From positions 1 through 34,568 of the forward strand of contig JADLDI010000042.1 in the NCBI GenBank assembly GCA_020846745.1: DNA of 34,568 bases, read 5' to 3'. This DNA is from Bryobacterales bacterium (GTDB lineage Bacteria; Acidobacteriota; Terriglobia; Bryobacterales; Bryobacteraceae). Made by a program: the position numbers and the translations under genes. Below, in pieces: positions 17,388 through 26,705 of this stretch. The notes beneath the pieces are model-generated. The model worked only from the letters and a program-made list of their open reading frames with translations, did not search any database and was not told the DNA's origin. Position 1 is the first letter of the stretch. Each line of letters starts with the position of its first letter.

Positions 17388-17588
17388 ATGTCGGAGAACC
17401 CAGCCACGAAATACGTATCGCAAGGACACCCGAGTATTGAGGAGTTGATGCTCGCGCAGGGGCTTAGCTTTCCCCGTGACCCACACGATCTGCTCGGAGA
17501 TTTCTGGCCTGAAGATGAGCCGATTGAGAAATTCCTGATTGCCCTCGATGAATGGAGAGGCCGTCAGCAAACCGATCCTGCCGCATGA
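17388..17588 (+). CDS. Candidate antitoxin of the VapC pair
   Basis: This 66-residue acidic protein ends in a TGA that overlaps the PIN toxin start (ATGA at 17585-17588), the usual arrangement for antitoxin followed by toxin. The sequence shows no obvious ribbon-helix-helix or AbrB DNA-binding fold; the second half is acidic (DLLGDFWPEDEPIEKFL) and could wrap the toxin active site. The assignment rests on size, charge and gene order rather than on a recognised family. The Shine-Dalgarno is weak (GGTGAAG). Confidence 0.6.
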   Translation: MSENPATKYVSQGHPSIEELMLAQGLSFPRDPHDLLGDFWPEDEPIEKFLIALDEWRGRQQTDPAA

Positions 17589-17986
17589 GTCCGGTCGTGT
17601 TGGACACCGATGTGGTGTCGTTTCTCTTCAAAGGTGATTCAAGAGCCCAGCTCTTCCTTCCCTATTTGCACAACAGGACGTGGTTGGTGTCCTTCATGAC
17701 GGAAGCAGAACTGGAGCAGTGGGCTCTGCTGGCGAACTGGAGCCCGAAACGAATAGAGTGGCTTCGAATTTTCCTTACCCGTGTTGTCGTGGTGCCCTCC
17801 TCGCGTGATTTGGTTCTGAAGTGGGCGGGCGCAATGGTCCGAGCGCGACACGCCGGTCGTCGTTTAGAAACGGCGGACGGATGGATTGCCGCAACGGCTC
17901 TCCTGTACGACGCTCCGCTACTGACACACAATCGCTCGGATTACGTGGGAGTTCCCAACCTCAAATTCCAGGAATCGATGGAGTAA
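17585..17986 (+). CDS. vapC: VapC-type PIN-domain ribonuclease toxin
   Basis: From ATG 17585 the protein has 133 residues, the typical VapC length. The PIN-domain acidic residues are all present: Asp7 in VVLDTDVVSFL, Glu42 in MTEAELEQW, Asp98 in ETADGWIAATAL and Asp119 in THNRSDY; they bind divalent metal for RNA cleavage. Known VapC toxins cut tRNA or rRNA and arrest translation; the target here is unknown. An in-frame upstream start at 17552 would lie inside the antitoxin gene, so the coupled ATG is preferred. It ends 5 bp from the convergent copper ATPase gene. Confidence 0.88.
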   Translation: MSPVVLDTDVVSFLFKGDSRAQLFLPYLHNRTWLVSFMTEAELEQWALLANWSPKRIEWLRIFLTRVVVVPSSRDLVLKWAGAMVRARHAGRRLETADGWIAATALLYDAPLLTHNRSDYVGVPNLKFQESME

Positions 17987-17991
17987 GCGCC

Positions 17992-20640
17992 TCATAACTC
18001 CACCTTCCGCAGCCGCAGCGCGTTACTGATCACCGACACCGAACTGAACGTCATCGCCGCGCTCGCGATCATCGGGCTCAGCAATATCCCAAAAAACGGA
18101 TACAGCACCCCCGCCGCGATCGGTATTCCAACCACGTTGTAGATAAACGCGAAGAACAGGTTCTGCCGGATATTCCGCATCGTCGCGGCGCTCAGCGTCC
18201 GCGCACGAGCCAGCGCGCGCAAATCCCCGTGGACCAGCGTGATGCCGGCGCTTTCCATCGCGACGTCCGTGCCCGTTCCCATCGCGATCCCGACCTGTGC
18301 CTGTGCCAGCGCCGGCGCGTCATTGATACCGTCGCCGGCCATCGCTACGCGCTTGCCTTCATGCTGCAGCCGCTTCACGATTTCGGCCTTCTGATCGGGC
18401 AGCACTTCCGCGCGTACCTCATCGATACCCAGCTTGCGCGCCACTGCTTCCGCCGTCACACGGTTATCGCCCGTCAACATCACCAGCCGCAGCCCCTGCG
18501 CATGCAACCGCGCCACTGCCTCAGGCGTGGTCGCCTTCACCGGATCGGCTACGCCCAACAAACCGGCGGCACGCCCGTCGATTGCGACAAACATCACCGT
18601 CTGCCCTTCCGCGCGTAATCCGTCCGCACGCAAACTCGGCCCGGAAGCATCCACCTTCAAATCGTCCAGCAGCCGCCTGTTCCCAACCGCTACATGGCGT
18701 CCGCCAACCTCACCGGTCACGCCGCGGCCCGTCTTCGACTCGAACCCTGCCACCGTCTGTACCTTCAATCCACGGTCTTCCAACCCGCGTACGATCGCCA
18801 GTCCCAGTGGATGTTCGCTCAGGTTCTCCAAACTCGCCGCCACGATCAGCAGTTCATTCGCATCCACACCACTCACCGGCTCGACAGTTACTAACTTCGG
18901 CTTACCCTCTGTCAGCGTACCTGTCTTATCGATAACTAACGTGTCGATCTTCTCCAGTGCTTCCAATGCTTCGGCTTCCCGAATCAGCACTCCGGACTGT
19001 GCCCCGCGCCCCGTGCCTACCATCACTGACATCGGCGTCGCCAGCCCCAGTGCGCATGGGCACGCGATAATCAGCACCGCGACAGCGTTCAACAGCGCGT
19101 ACGCCATCCGCGGCTCCGGACCCAACGACGCCCACGCCGCAAATGTGATCAGCGCGCTTACCACTACCGCCGGCACAAACCATCCGGCCACCACATCGGC
19201 CACGCGCTGTATCGGCGCCCGGGACCGTTGTGCCTGTCCCACCATCTGCACAATTCGCGCCAGCAGCGTATCGGCCCCGACGCGCTCCGCCGTCATCACA
19301 AAGCTGCCCGTCGTATTCAGCGTGCCACCCGTGACCTTCGCGCCTGCCTCTTTTTCCACGGGCAGCGGTTCGCCCGTCACCATCGACTCGTCCACGGTGC
19401 TGCGCCCGTCCACCACCACTCCATCCACCGGGATCTTCTCGCCCGGGCGTACGCGCAATTGGTCGCCCACGTGAACCTCCGCCAGTGGAACGTCCGCTTC
19501 CGCCCCGCCTGCCTGAACCACACGCGCCGTTGCCGGAGCCAGCCCCAACAGCGCTTTCAACGCGCTTGAAGTTCGTCCCCGTGCCTTCAGTTCCAGCAGT
19601 TGGCCCAGCAGCACCAGCGTGATGATGACCGCCGCCGGTTCAAAGTACACCGCGAGCTGGCCCGTGTGCGGATCGCGGAACGATTCGGGAAACAGGCCCG
19701 GCGCAATCGTCGCCACGATGCTGTACACGAATGCCGAACCCGTGCCGAGCGCGATCAGCGTGAACATGTTCAAGTGCCGGTTCACCACCGACTGCCATCC
19801 ACGCACAAAGAACGGCCATCCACCCCACAGCACTACCGGCGCCGCCAGCGCAAACTGTATCCACACCTGCGCGGCCCCCAGCGCATGATGCGGCGGCTTG
19901 CCGGGCAGCATATCGGCCACCATGAACGCGAGAATCGGCAGCGTCAGCAGCAGGCTCACCTTGAATCGCCGCCGCATATCGACGAACTCGGGATTCTCTT
20001 CCTCCACGACTACCGATCGCGGCTCGAGCGCCATGCCGCACTTGGGGCAGTTGCCCGGATGCTCCTGCACTACTTCCGGATGCATCGGGCATGTATACTC
20101 GGTCCGTGTCGCCGGCATCGCCACCGTCGCCGGTTCCAGCGCCATGCCGCATTTGGGGCAAGTTCCAGGACCCATCTGCTTCACTTCCGGATCCATCGGG
20201 CACGTGTATTCCACCTGGTCCGCGCCGGGCGGCTGCGGCTGCGGCGCCGCCGGCTCCAGGTACTTGCCCGGATTGGCCTTAAACTTCGTCTCACACGACG
20301 GATTGCAGAAGTAGTAAGTGGTCCCTTTATGTGTGTGCTTGCCGGCCGCGTCCGACGGGTCCACCATCATGCCGCACACCGGATCTTTTTCGAGCTTCCG
20401 GGCCGGCGCGCCTAAAGTGACAAGCTGCGGCTTCGGCGCGGGCGCGATTCCCAACCCTACCTGCACCAGTGCAGGCTTCAGGTACTTCTCCGGATCGGCC
20501 TTGAACTTCTCGACGCAACCCGGGCAGCAGAAATAATAGTCCGTGCCGTTGTACTGCCACGTCCCACGTGCAGTCTTCGGATCCACCGTCATTTTGCAGA
20601 CAGGGTCAATCACGCCTTGCATAGTTGTTGTCTCTTTCAT
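17992..20640 (-). CDS. copA: Copper-exporting P1B-type ATPase with YHS and heavy-metal-binding N-terminal domains
   Basis: This P1B-1-like ATPase pumps Cu(I) out of the cytoplasm. Instead of the usual HMA domains it has two YHS domains (DPVCKM...YYFCCPGC and DPVCGM...YYFCNPSC) and two short heavy-metal-binding repeats ([20 protein letters not shown] and [20 protein letters not shown]). The core has the metal motif CPC in [13 protein letters not shown], phosphorylation site DKTGTLT, HP motif SEHPLG and hinge [11 protein letters not shown]. Copper selectivity is supported by YN in [11 protein letters not shown] and MTFSS in the last helix. The frame extends to a GTG at 20652 that overlaps the upstream gene by 8 bp; ATG 20640 and ATG 20622 are alternatives and none has a clear ribosome site. 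It is the third gene of the CsoR-controlled operon. Confidence 0.93.
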   Translation of the reverse strand: MKETTTMQGVIDPVCKMTVDPKTARGTWQYNGTDYYFCCPGCVEKFKADPEKYLKPALVQVGLGIAPAPKPQLVTLGAPARKLEKDPVCGMMVDPSDAAGKHTHKGTTYYFCNPSCETKFKANPGKYLEPAAPQPQPPGADQVEYTCPMDPEVKQMGPGTCPKCGMALEPATVAMPATRTEYTCPMHPEVVQEHPGNCPKCGMALEPRSVVVEEENPEFVDMRRRFKVSLLLTLPILAFMVADMLPGKPPHHALGAAQVWIQFALAAPVVLWGGWPFFVRGWQSVVNRHLNMFTLIALGTGSAFVYSIVATIAPGLFPESFRDPHTGQLAVYFEPAAVIITLVLLGQLLELKARGRTSSALKALLGLAPATARVVQAGGAEADVPLAEVHVGDQLRVRPGEKIPVDGVVVDGRSTVDESMVTGEPLPVEKEAGAKVTGGTLNTTGSFVMTAERVGADTLLARIVQMVGQAQRSRAPIQRVADVVAGWFVPAVVVSALITFAAWASLGPEPRMAYALLNAVAVLIIACPCALGLATPMSVMVGTGRGAQSGVLIREAEALEALEKIDTLVIDKTGTLTEGKPKLVTVEPVSGVDANELLIVAASLENLSEHPLGLAIVRGLEDRGLKVQTVAGFESKTGRGVTGEVGGRHVAVGNRRLLDDLKVDASGPSLRADGLRAEGQTVMFVAIDGRAAGLLGVADPVKATTPEAVARLHAQGLRLVMLTGDNRVTAEAVARKLGIDEVRAEVLPDQKAEIVKRLQHEGKRVAMAGDGINDAPALAQAQVGIAMGTGTDVAMESAGITLVHGDLRALARARTLSAATMRNIRQNLFFAFIYNVVGIPIAAGVLYPFFGILLSPMIASAAMTFSSVSVISNALRLRKVEL

Positions 20641-20644
20641 ACCA

Positions 20645-21943
20645 TTACTCACTGGGGTTCAGCCGGAACCGTAGGAAGACATTCAAGCCGTACGGACGCT
20701 TGCCGTAGTAAGGCTGTAAGTCGTTCGCAATCGAGTAAGCCGTCAAGTTAATGCCAATCCCTGTCTGGACCGTGTTCGATACAGGCACGTCGCGCGTGTA
20801 ACCGGCGGTATAGGCGGCGACGTTGAACGCTCGCTTGCCCGTCCGCTCTGTAATCTCGTGCGACAAATCGTGATTGTATTCGAATAACTCGTCCCGCTGG
20901 CTCCACTCGAACCGCCCGGTCACGAAGTTCCGCCGCGTCACCGGATATACCGTCTCCGCCGTTACGGCGTGCGTGCCGTACTGCCCAACCGTCTTGTAGT
21001 TTCGCGCCCAGATGAGACTGGTCGCCCAGTAATTCCGCCCAGGGCGCGGAACCACGTGATGAACCGACGCGGTCAGCCGCACCACGTCGTCCGCGTGGAA
21101 CTGCTCCGGCCGCTTGATCCTTCCACCTGACACCTGCGCCGTCCAACGGTCCGTCGGCGATACCGTCAACCGTGTCGACCACGAGTCCATCTTGCCCATG
21201 TCGATGTTCCAGCGGTTCTCGTTCGGCTCTTGGCCGCGAAAGCCCGACCCTTCCACCCGGATCTTGTTGTTCCACGAAACGCCCGCCGTCAGCACGTTGT
21301 TCGCAATGTGCGTCGAATCCTGCCAGTGATGGGCCAGCGTCGCCTGCGGTAACTCCATGGCGCTGGCGCGGTGTGGAAACGCCACCGGACCCAGCGGTGC
21401 ATCGCCCACCGGCGCATAATACACGTTCCAGATCGTCTGCTGCGTTAGCCTGCGCGCGTACTGTACCGACAATTCCATCAGCAGATCGTGCGGGTGCTGC
21501 GCATCCACCAGCGGCGTTCCGTACGCGCTCTCCCCTGTTTGGAATAGCAGCGGATACCGCCGTTTGGTGACAGTCAGCGGATCCAGACTCACCATCGCCC
21601 GCACCATGAAGCTGCCGCCCGCCAACGAATGGACCGCGCCCAGCATGCCCCAGTTCGCCGAGTACACTTTGTCACCCCCTCGCGGACCGCTCTGCTGCGT
21701 CGCCACCACAAACGCCTGGCCCATCCACATCAGGTTCCACCCGCCCGCCTGCGTCATTTTCATCGGCATCGGCCAGGCCTTCGCCTGAAACGCCGTCCCG
21801 GAGCTTTGGCTCAACAGGAAATCCTGTGTCGGGTCTTTCGTCTCGGACGCACCGTGTTGGTGAGCCATCTGTTCGTGCTGATGTCGATGTTCCTCTTGTG
21901 CGGCGGCTATCGCGGCGAACAGGAACAATAGGAGAAACTGCAT
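20645..21943 (-). CDS. His/Met-rich outer-membrane barrel protein of the copper operon
   Basis: The 432-residue protein has a signal peptide ([16 protein letters not shown]) followed by a histidine-rich stretch ([14 protein letters not shown]) and a methionine-rich stretch (WPMPMKM, LMWMG) that look suited to copper binding in the periplasm. The rest alternates polar and hydrophobic residues with many Trp, Tyr and Gly and ends [10 protein letters not shown], which fits an outer-membrane beta-barrel, though no named family is recognised. AGAGGT lies 6 nt before the ATG. It sits between csoR and copA and overlaps the widest copA frame, so I infer a role in moving or sensing copper at the outer membrane. 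Confidence 0.75.
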   Translation of the reverse strand: MQFLLLFLFAAIAAAQEEHRHQHEQMAHQHGASETKDPTQDFLLSQSSGTAFQAKAWPMPMKMTQAGGWNLMWMGQAFVVATQQSGPRGGDKVYSANWGMLGAVHSLAGGSFMVRAMVSLDPLTVTKRRYPLLFQTGESAYGTPLVDAQHPHDLLMELSVQYARRLTQQTIWNVYYAPVGDAPLGPVAFPHRASAMELPQATLAHHWQDSTHIANNVLTAGVSWNNKIRVEGSGFRGQEPNENRWNIDMGKMDSWSTRLTVSPTDRWTAQVSGGRIKRPEQFHADDVVRLTASVHHVVPRPGRNYWATSLIWARNYKTVGQYGTHAVTAETVYPVTRRNFVTGRFEWSQRDELFEYNHDLSHEITERTGKRAFNVAAYTAGYTRDVPVSNTVQTGIGINLTAYSIANDLQPYYGKRPYGLNVFLRFRLNPSE

Positions 21944-22013
21944 AGAAACCTCTGTTGATAGACACTTCGGGCGTCGTGCGTCAGCCGGCGCCCCGGTTCG
22001 ACAGGTTCAATGG

Positions 22014-22361
22014 TTAACGGGAGTGCTTGTAGATCAGCTCCAGCAACTCGTCATAGACGGAATTCACCTGCTCTGGCGTCCCCGTCGAGATCGCGTGGCT
22101 CGCGCAGTGCTTCAGATGATTCCGCAGCAGGTCGCGCCCCACCGTCCGTAGCGCCTCCTGCACAGCCGAGATCTGAATCATGATGTCCGGACAGTACCGA
22201 TCTTCTTCCACCATCCGCTGCAGTCCGCGAATCTGCCCCTCAATCCGGCGTAACCGCCGCAGATTGCTGCTCTTCAGCTCCGCATCTACGCCATGCGCAT
22301 GACGGCCGCCGCCGCCTGGCGTTTCGGATCCGCCATGTTCACTGGAGGAATGATCAGCCAT
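22014..22361 (-). CDS. csoR: CsoR-family copper-sensing repressor
   Basis: A four-helix CsoR/RcnR-type repressor of 115 residues. The copper ligands match CsoR exactly in spacing: Cys57 (DRYCPDI), His82 (RNHLKH) and Cys86 (KHCASH), 25 and 4 residues apart as in the Mycobacterium protein (Cys36, His61, Cys65). LRRLRRIEGQIRGLQRMVEE is the DNA-binding helix. The N-terminus carries an extra His/Gly-rich arm (residues 4-24). Copper binding releases CsoR from DNA. A matching operator lies 21 bp upstream, so it should repress itself, the barrel protein and copA. The ribosome site reads GGTGAGAG. Confidence 0.95.
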   Translation of the reverse strand: MADHSSSEHGGSETPGGGGRHAHGVDAELKSSNLRRLRRIEGQIRGLQRMVEEDRYCPDIMIQISAVQEALRTVGRDLLRNHLKHCASHAISTGTPEQVNSVYDELLELIYKHSR

Positions 22362-22376
22362 CTCTCACCTGTCTTG

Positions 22377-22405
22377 ATCTTATACCCCCATAGGGTATCT
22401 GTCAA
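22377..22405 (-). promoter_or_regulatory. csoR operon promoter with embedded CsoR operator
   Basis: Read on the minus strand, TTGACA (22405-22400) and TAAGAT (22382-22377) are separated by 17 bp, a good sigma70-like promoter. The spacer contains the perfect inverted repeat ATACCCCCATAGGGTAT (22382-22398), with 6-bp arms and a 5-bp centre, matching the G/C-tract palindromes bound by CsoR. A bound repressor would cover the promoter. TATAAG with a 15-bp spacer is an alternative -10. Confidence 0.88.
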
Positions 22406-22461
22406 GCGCTTTCTGCATACAGTGCTTTCTGCAACTTCCCCTCCGTGAATACCGTTCCCTG

Positions 22462-22920
22462 ATGCCACGCCCCGTCTCGGCGACCCGCGATGGCGAAACC
22501 TCCAAGGGCTGGACCAGTCCCTCGTCCAACACCTTCCCGGGACCCTACTGGATCATACGGGACGGCTTTCTGGTCGGAGCGCCGATCGGTAACCGCGGGG
22601 TCGATCTCATCACCGCTGCCGCATACGGCAACTTCGACCTTAGGTTCGAGTGGAAGATTTCCACCGGCGGCAACAGTGGATTGAAGTACTTTGTTGGCAG
22701 TTCGCAAAAACTCGTCTTTGAACCGAATCAGCTTCCGTTTGTCGAAGGCGCCGCCCCTGCCTCGCCACAGGCTCAGTTCTTTGAAACCACCAGCGGATTC
22801 GAGTACCAGCTCAGTCAAGACAGAGAGTTTCCACTGTCTATTCAATGCCACACGGGCACGGTTTGGATACGCAGCATCAAGATTCGCCCACTCTCACCTG
22901 AGGGAATGCGACAACCCTAG
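22462..22920 (+). pseudogene. Remnant of a DUF1080 (3-keto-disaccharide hydrolase-like) gene
   Basis: The readable 152 residues contain the DUF1080 jelly-roll signatures YWIIRDGFLV, AAYGNFDLRFEWKISTGGNS and GFEYQL, and the family ending VWIRSIKIRPL. Complete members have roughly 80-100 residues between the EYQ strand and the ending; here GFEYQLSQD runs straight into FPLSIQCHTG, so the middle strands appear deleted (junction about 22810-22835). The N-terminal signal peptide and Shine-Dalgarno are also absent. I infer a decayed gene. It is divergent from csoR and its end overlaps the stop of the converging barrel gene. Confidence 0.65.
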
Positions 22921-24719
22921 AAAATCAAACTCAACCCGCCCCGGAACGCCCGCGGCGACTGCACCAGCAGCACCCGCTGTCCGCCCGGAGTAGCCAGCGA
23001 GATATACCCCTGGCCTAACGCATTGCGGATCTCCGCCGTTGCCTCCAGCCGTCCCGGGAACATGCCCTGCATCAGCGGCACAGGCTGCCGCAGGTAGAAG
23101 TTCAATCCCGGTTCCAGGCTTGCCCGCTGCGTCAGCGACAGATGCACCGGGCTCAGTGCGGCGTAATCTGTCACCTGGTACGACGCGACATACCGCGTAC
23201 CCGCCCCAGGCGCCACGCCCGATACGCGCGCCGTCAGCGTTTGCCGCTGCTTCGTGCGGATCAGGTCTCGCAGTTGTTCCGGATCGTTCGACGTCAGTTC
23301 CGTCGACCGGAACGACATCGCCCCGCCGATACCGTAGGTGACCGTTGCACTCAGTTTGTCGTTGACATGCTGTGTCAGCGCCGCTGAATAGCCCATCCGC
23401 GAAAACCGCCCGGCGTTCATCACCGACGTGCTCGACGCCAGGTCGGGCAGCAATTCACCCGGTCCGAAGAAGTCCACCGGAACCGAGGCGTTCATCGTCG
23501 TGTTGGTGCTGGCTTCCTTATATGCGCTGATGCTCACCGTCCGCTTTCCGATCGTCCGCCGGTAGCCGACTTCGAGATTCTGCGTCCGCTGCACATGCGC
23601 CAGCCCGCCCCGCAGCGACACCCGTGGGAACAACGAAAGCGTTGTCAAATCGTGCTGCAATTCCGCGTCGTTTGTTGTATCGTCACCGCGCAGCAGTTCG
23701 GTCGCTGGAGCGCCTGACGAATACGCAAACTCCAGCGCGCCCGTCTCCGCCTTGCCGTACCGTAGGCGCGCGAACGGGCTCAGGAAGTTCAGCCGGTTCA
23801 GGAACGATACCGATTCGAGTGACGATCCGAATTCCAGGTGCAGGTCGTCGCTTAACTGCCGCCGGTCCACGAATGTGACCGTCAACGTCTGCAGCGTAGG
23901 AATGGCGCTGCTCTGGCCTGCCATCAGCGCTCCGCCGATTCGCGACGGCAGGAAAATCTGCCGCATGGTGACGTTTACTTCCGGATCGGCCCCGCCCACG
24001 TGACTGCTGAACGAGGTGCGGAAACCGGCGGTCGGCGTTCCCGAATGGGACGCGTACCCGACGTTGCCGCTCACTGAGAGTTGATGCGTGCCGAACACCG
24101 ACGTGGCCAGCGCGAACGCCGTCCCAAGGTCGGCTTGGTTGCCCGCGTTCGATAGCACGCCGCCGGAATCGCCGGTCGACAGCCGGAACAGCCCGTGTGT
24201 GTTCACGAACACGTCTGAAGTCCGCCGCGCGATTGCCTTGTTCGGATCCGTAATGTCGATCCCCGGCACACGGAACCGCAACACCGGCCGCGTCGCGTCG
24301 CTGCCCCGCAATACCCACTTCCAGTCTTCGCTCATGATCGGATGCTGGCCCGGAGCCATATACACCAGTTCCACTGAACTCAGCAGGCTGGTCAGGTTAA
24401 TCGCGAGAAAGCTTCTCATCCCGGGTTGGATCGAGATGTTCCGCTTGAGCGCGGGAACGAAACTCGCGAGCGAGACCCTTACGGAATAGCTGTCCGGAAC
24501 CAGCGAGTCGAAGGTGAAGTTGCCGCGGTCGTTTGTCACGGCCTTCGCTATCAGCCGTTCGAACCGGTTGTATAGAACCACGCTCGCGCCCATTTGCGGC
24601 ACGCCCGCTGAGTCCGTTACCCGGCCCGTCAGTACACCCCAGATCTGGCCCGGCTCAACCGCTTGCGCGGCGGGCGCCGACACTGCGAATCCCGCCAGTG
24701 TCCCGGCCACAAGTGCCAT
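22917..24719 (-). CDS. Exported carboxypeptidase-regulatory-domain beta-barrel protein
   Basis: After a signal peptide ending AQA comes a CarboxypepD_reg-like fold (GVLTGRVTDSAGVPQMGASV through DSYSVRVSLASFVPALKRN, about residues 27-100), then about 480 residues of alternating strands typical of an outer-membrane barrel ending FRGGLSLIF, with a terminal Phe. It resembles the TonB-dependent-transporter-like proteins abundant in Acidobacteria, but I see no clear plug domain. The coordinates use ATG 24719. However AAGGAG (24754-24749) lies 5 nt before an in-frame ACG at 24743, which would give MKLDRFPAM and a better signal peptide; the ATG is 29 nt from that ribosome site. It follows the GWxTD gene closely and likely shares its promoter. 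Confidence 0.78.
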   Translation of the reverse strand: MALVAGTLAGFAVSAPAAQAVEPGQIWGVLTGRVTDSAGVPQMGASVVLYNRFERLIAKAVTNDRGNFTFDSLVPDSYSVRVSLASFVPALKRNISIQPGMRSFLAINLTSLLSSVELVYMAPGQHPIMSEDWKWVLRGSDATRPVLRFRVPGIDITDPNKAIARRTSDVFVNTHGLFRLSTGDSGGVLSNAGNQADLGTAFALATSVFGTHQLSVSGNVGYASHSGTPTAGFRTSFSSHVGGADPEVNVTMRQIFLPSRIGGALMAGQSSAIPTLQTLTVTFVDRRQLSDDLHLEFGSSLESVSFLNRLNFLSPFARLRYGKAETGALEFAYSSGAPATELLRGDDTTNDAELQHDLTTLSLFPRVSLRGGLAHVQRTQNLEVGYRRTIGKRTVSISAYKEASTNTTMNASVPVDFFGPGELLPDLASSTSVMNAGRFSRMGYSAALTQHVNDKLSATVTYGIGGAMSFRSTELTSNDPEQLRDLIRTKQRQTLTARVSGVAPGAGTRYVASYQVTDYAALSPVHLSLTQRASLEPGLNFYLRQPVPLMQGMFPGRLEATAEIRNALGQGYISLATPGGQRVLLVQSPRAFRGGLSLIF

Positions 24720-24785
24720 CGCGGGAAACCGATCGAGTTTCGTATGCGCTCCTTCTTCTTAGAAGGACCTCATTGGTCCATCCGG

Positions 24786-26468
24786 CTAGTTCACCTTAAA
24801 CGTCGCCGACGGGGTAAGCGTGGCGTTGTTGTTGTTCTTGTCCGTCACCTTTAAGCGTAGCGTATATTCACCCGGCTCGAGGTTCGTCAACGGCAGCAGC
24901 TTCTCCACCGTGTACTGGTTCGCCGACGACCCGTCGATCTTCGCCACTTCTTCCGCGAATTCGAAAATCTTCTGGTTTGATCCGTTCTTCACCACTTCGT
25001 ATTCCACCACCGCGTTCGGCTTCTGCGTCTTCTCGTCCGGAATAAAGTTGTAGAACTGGACATAAATGCCCATCTTCTCGTTGCGGTTGAACGTATCGGT
25101 GATGCGCGGGCGTACCTTCGACGCGCCGATCACAAATTGGCCCGTACCGATGTTCTTCGTCGGTACTTTTTCAATCAAATCGGCCAATACCAAGCTCGAC
25201 ATGGCCAGTTTCTCGTCCTCATACCGCGGAACGTTCAGCGCCATTTCGTAGTTGGTCATGTTCCCGCCCACCACGTCTTTCACCACCAGGTTTAACCGGT
25301 ACGTGCCCGGCGGCAGTGGGACCGACTTCTGGTACAGCGACGCGCCCTTGATCGCTTCCTGCAACAACTGCGAGGGGACTTCCACCGTTACCACGTCTTC
25401 GAACGTGTTCACCACGCGGCGCGCCATCGACGTAATACGTCCGTAAATGTTCACCACCGCCTTCGAGACGCCTTCTTTTTCCTGAAACTGCAGGTCTTTC
25501 TTCTCCAACTGCGCCGTCACATGCGTCATGATCGTCGAGTTGGTCATCTTCACATAATCGGCCTTTACCTTAATCGGCAATAGGTTGTATTTGATCGAAG
25601 AGCTGACCGCCGCTTCCAGATCCTTAAACTTGATCGCCGGCGCCTTCTGCAACCGCGCAAACTGCTGCAAACGTTCGAATTGGTTCATCCGCATCGGCAG
25701 CGGTTGGTTGCCCGTTCCGAGACGTGTACCGTCCGTTCGCGAGAACCGGTCCGTCTTCGACGACAAGCCCAACTGCTCATACATCGTCAAACCGGCGTTC
25801 GGAACATAGAGCAGGGCGTCTTTTTCCGACGGGTCCATCGTCATCCGGTATTCGCCCGTCATTGTCGGGTCCACAAATTCGATGATGATGTCGTTTCCAA
25901 TCCCCTCAATCCACCGATAGCGCCACTTTTCGAACGGGAAGGTCGAAGTCGTACCGCCGCCTTCTTCAATCGGCCGCTCATAGCTGCCGCCTGAGGGGTG
26001 CGATTCGATTTCGTCCGGCGGACCAAAGGCGATATACATCCGTCCGCGATCCGTCTTCCAGCCCGGAATTCCGCTGGCAAACCGTTCGTTCGAATACGCA
26101 ATACGGCGGTAATGCTCTTCCTTGAACTCGTTTTCCTGCGTATCGGGCGTCGGGTCGCGCCGCAGCCAGAACTGCTCGATGAATTGCTCCCGCTCTTCGT
26201 CCGTCTGCAACCGCTTGAATGCCGTGCGCTCTTCGTCCGTGATGATGTATGCGACGTCTTCGTTCAGCCACTTGCGGAACGGCGTCTCCAACTCCTTCCG
26301 GAGTTTCTCGTCGCGTTTCCGCTTTTCCTTATCGGTCAGAGGTTTGGCAACGGTTTCGCGCGGCTCTGCGCCGCCTCCCTTTTTCTTCGCATCGGCCGCC
26401 ACGGCAGCCGGTACAACAGCAAGAAGTCCAAAAACCAGTTGCAGAGAGACGAACGTTCGCAAATTCAT
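24786..26468 (-). CDS. Exported GWxTD-domain protein
   Basis: The ATG at 26468 is preceded by GAGGG; an in-frame start at 26492 would be leaderless relative to it. The 560-residue product has a signal peptide (NLRTFVSLQLVFGLLAV...AVA), a charged linker (DKEKRKRDEKLRKE), then the GWxTD domain: FIEQFWLRRDPTPDT, GIPGWKTDRGRMYIAFGPPD (motif GWKTDRG at residues 136-142) and FEKWRYRWIEGIGNDIIIEF. C-terminal beta-sandwich segments end with YTLRLKVTDKNNNNATL. GWxTD proteins are characteristic of Acidobacteria and relatives and their function is unknown. It has its own strong promoter and is followed 66 bp later by the barrel gene. Confidence 0.9.
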   Translation of the reverse strand: MNLRTFVSLQLVFGLLAVVPAAVAADAKKKGGGAEPRETVAKPLTDKEKRKRDEKLRKELETPFRKWLNEDVAYIITDEERTAFKRLQTDEEREQFIEQFWLRRDPTPDTQENEFKEEHYRRIAYSNERFASGIPGWKTDRGRMYIAFGPPDEIESHPSGGSYERPIEEGGGTTSTFPFEKWRYRWIEGIGNDIIIEFVDPTMTGEYRMTMDPSEKDALLYVPNAGLTMYEQLGLSSKTDRFSRTDGTRLGTGNQPLPMRMNQFERLQQFARLQKAPAIKFKDLEAAVSSSIKYNLLPIKVKADYVKMTNSTIMTHVTAQLEKKDLQFQEKEGVSKAVVNIYGRITSMARRVVNTFEDVVTVEVPSQLLQEAIKGASLYQKSVPLPPGTYRLNLVVKDVVGGNMTNYEMALNVPRYEDEKLAMSSLVLADLIEKVPTKNIGTGQFVIGASKVRPRITDTFNRNEKMGIYVQFYNFIPDEKTQKPNAVVEYEVVKNGSNQKIFEFAEEVAKIDGSSANQYTVEKLLPLTNLEPGEYTLRLKVTDKNNNNATLTPSATFKVN

Positions 26469-26506
26469 AGCACCCTCGGCGTTGATATACACTCTGCGCT
26501 ACCTTG

Positions 26507-26535
26507 ATTCTAGGAGCGCGCACACGCAAGGTCAA
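26507..26535 (-). promoter_or_regulatory. Sigma70-like promoter for the GWxTD gene
   Basis: On the minus strand TTGACC (26535-26530), a 17-bp spacer and TAGAAT (26512-26507) give five of six matches in each hexamer. Transcription would begin near 26500, leaving a leader of about 30 bases before the ATG at 26468. Confidence 0.7.
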
Positions 26536-26705
26536 GGAGCAGAAAACCCGGTCTACCTAGACGTGTCTCCAGGCCGCCCCGTTGCAGCCTTCGTCATCGC
26601 CCGGTCCGATCCCTAAATCGCGGTCTGAAGGTGCACTTTCCCGCCCGCCGCGGCAACTTCTCGCCTTCGCCCGCCGTCTCCAGGTACGCTGGTTACAGTT
26701 TCGTC

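Noticed and set aside
22382..22398. MerR-type operator
   Set aside because: The spacer palindrome could suit MerR, but the adjacent regulator is clearly CsoR and the 17-bp spacer is already optimal for sigma70.
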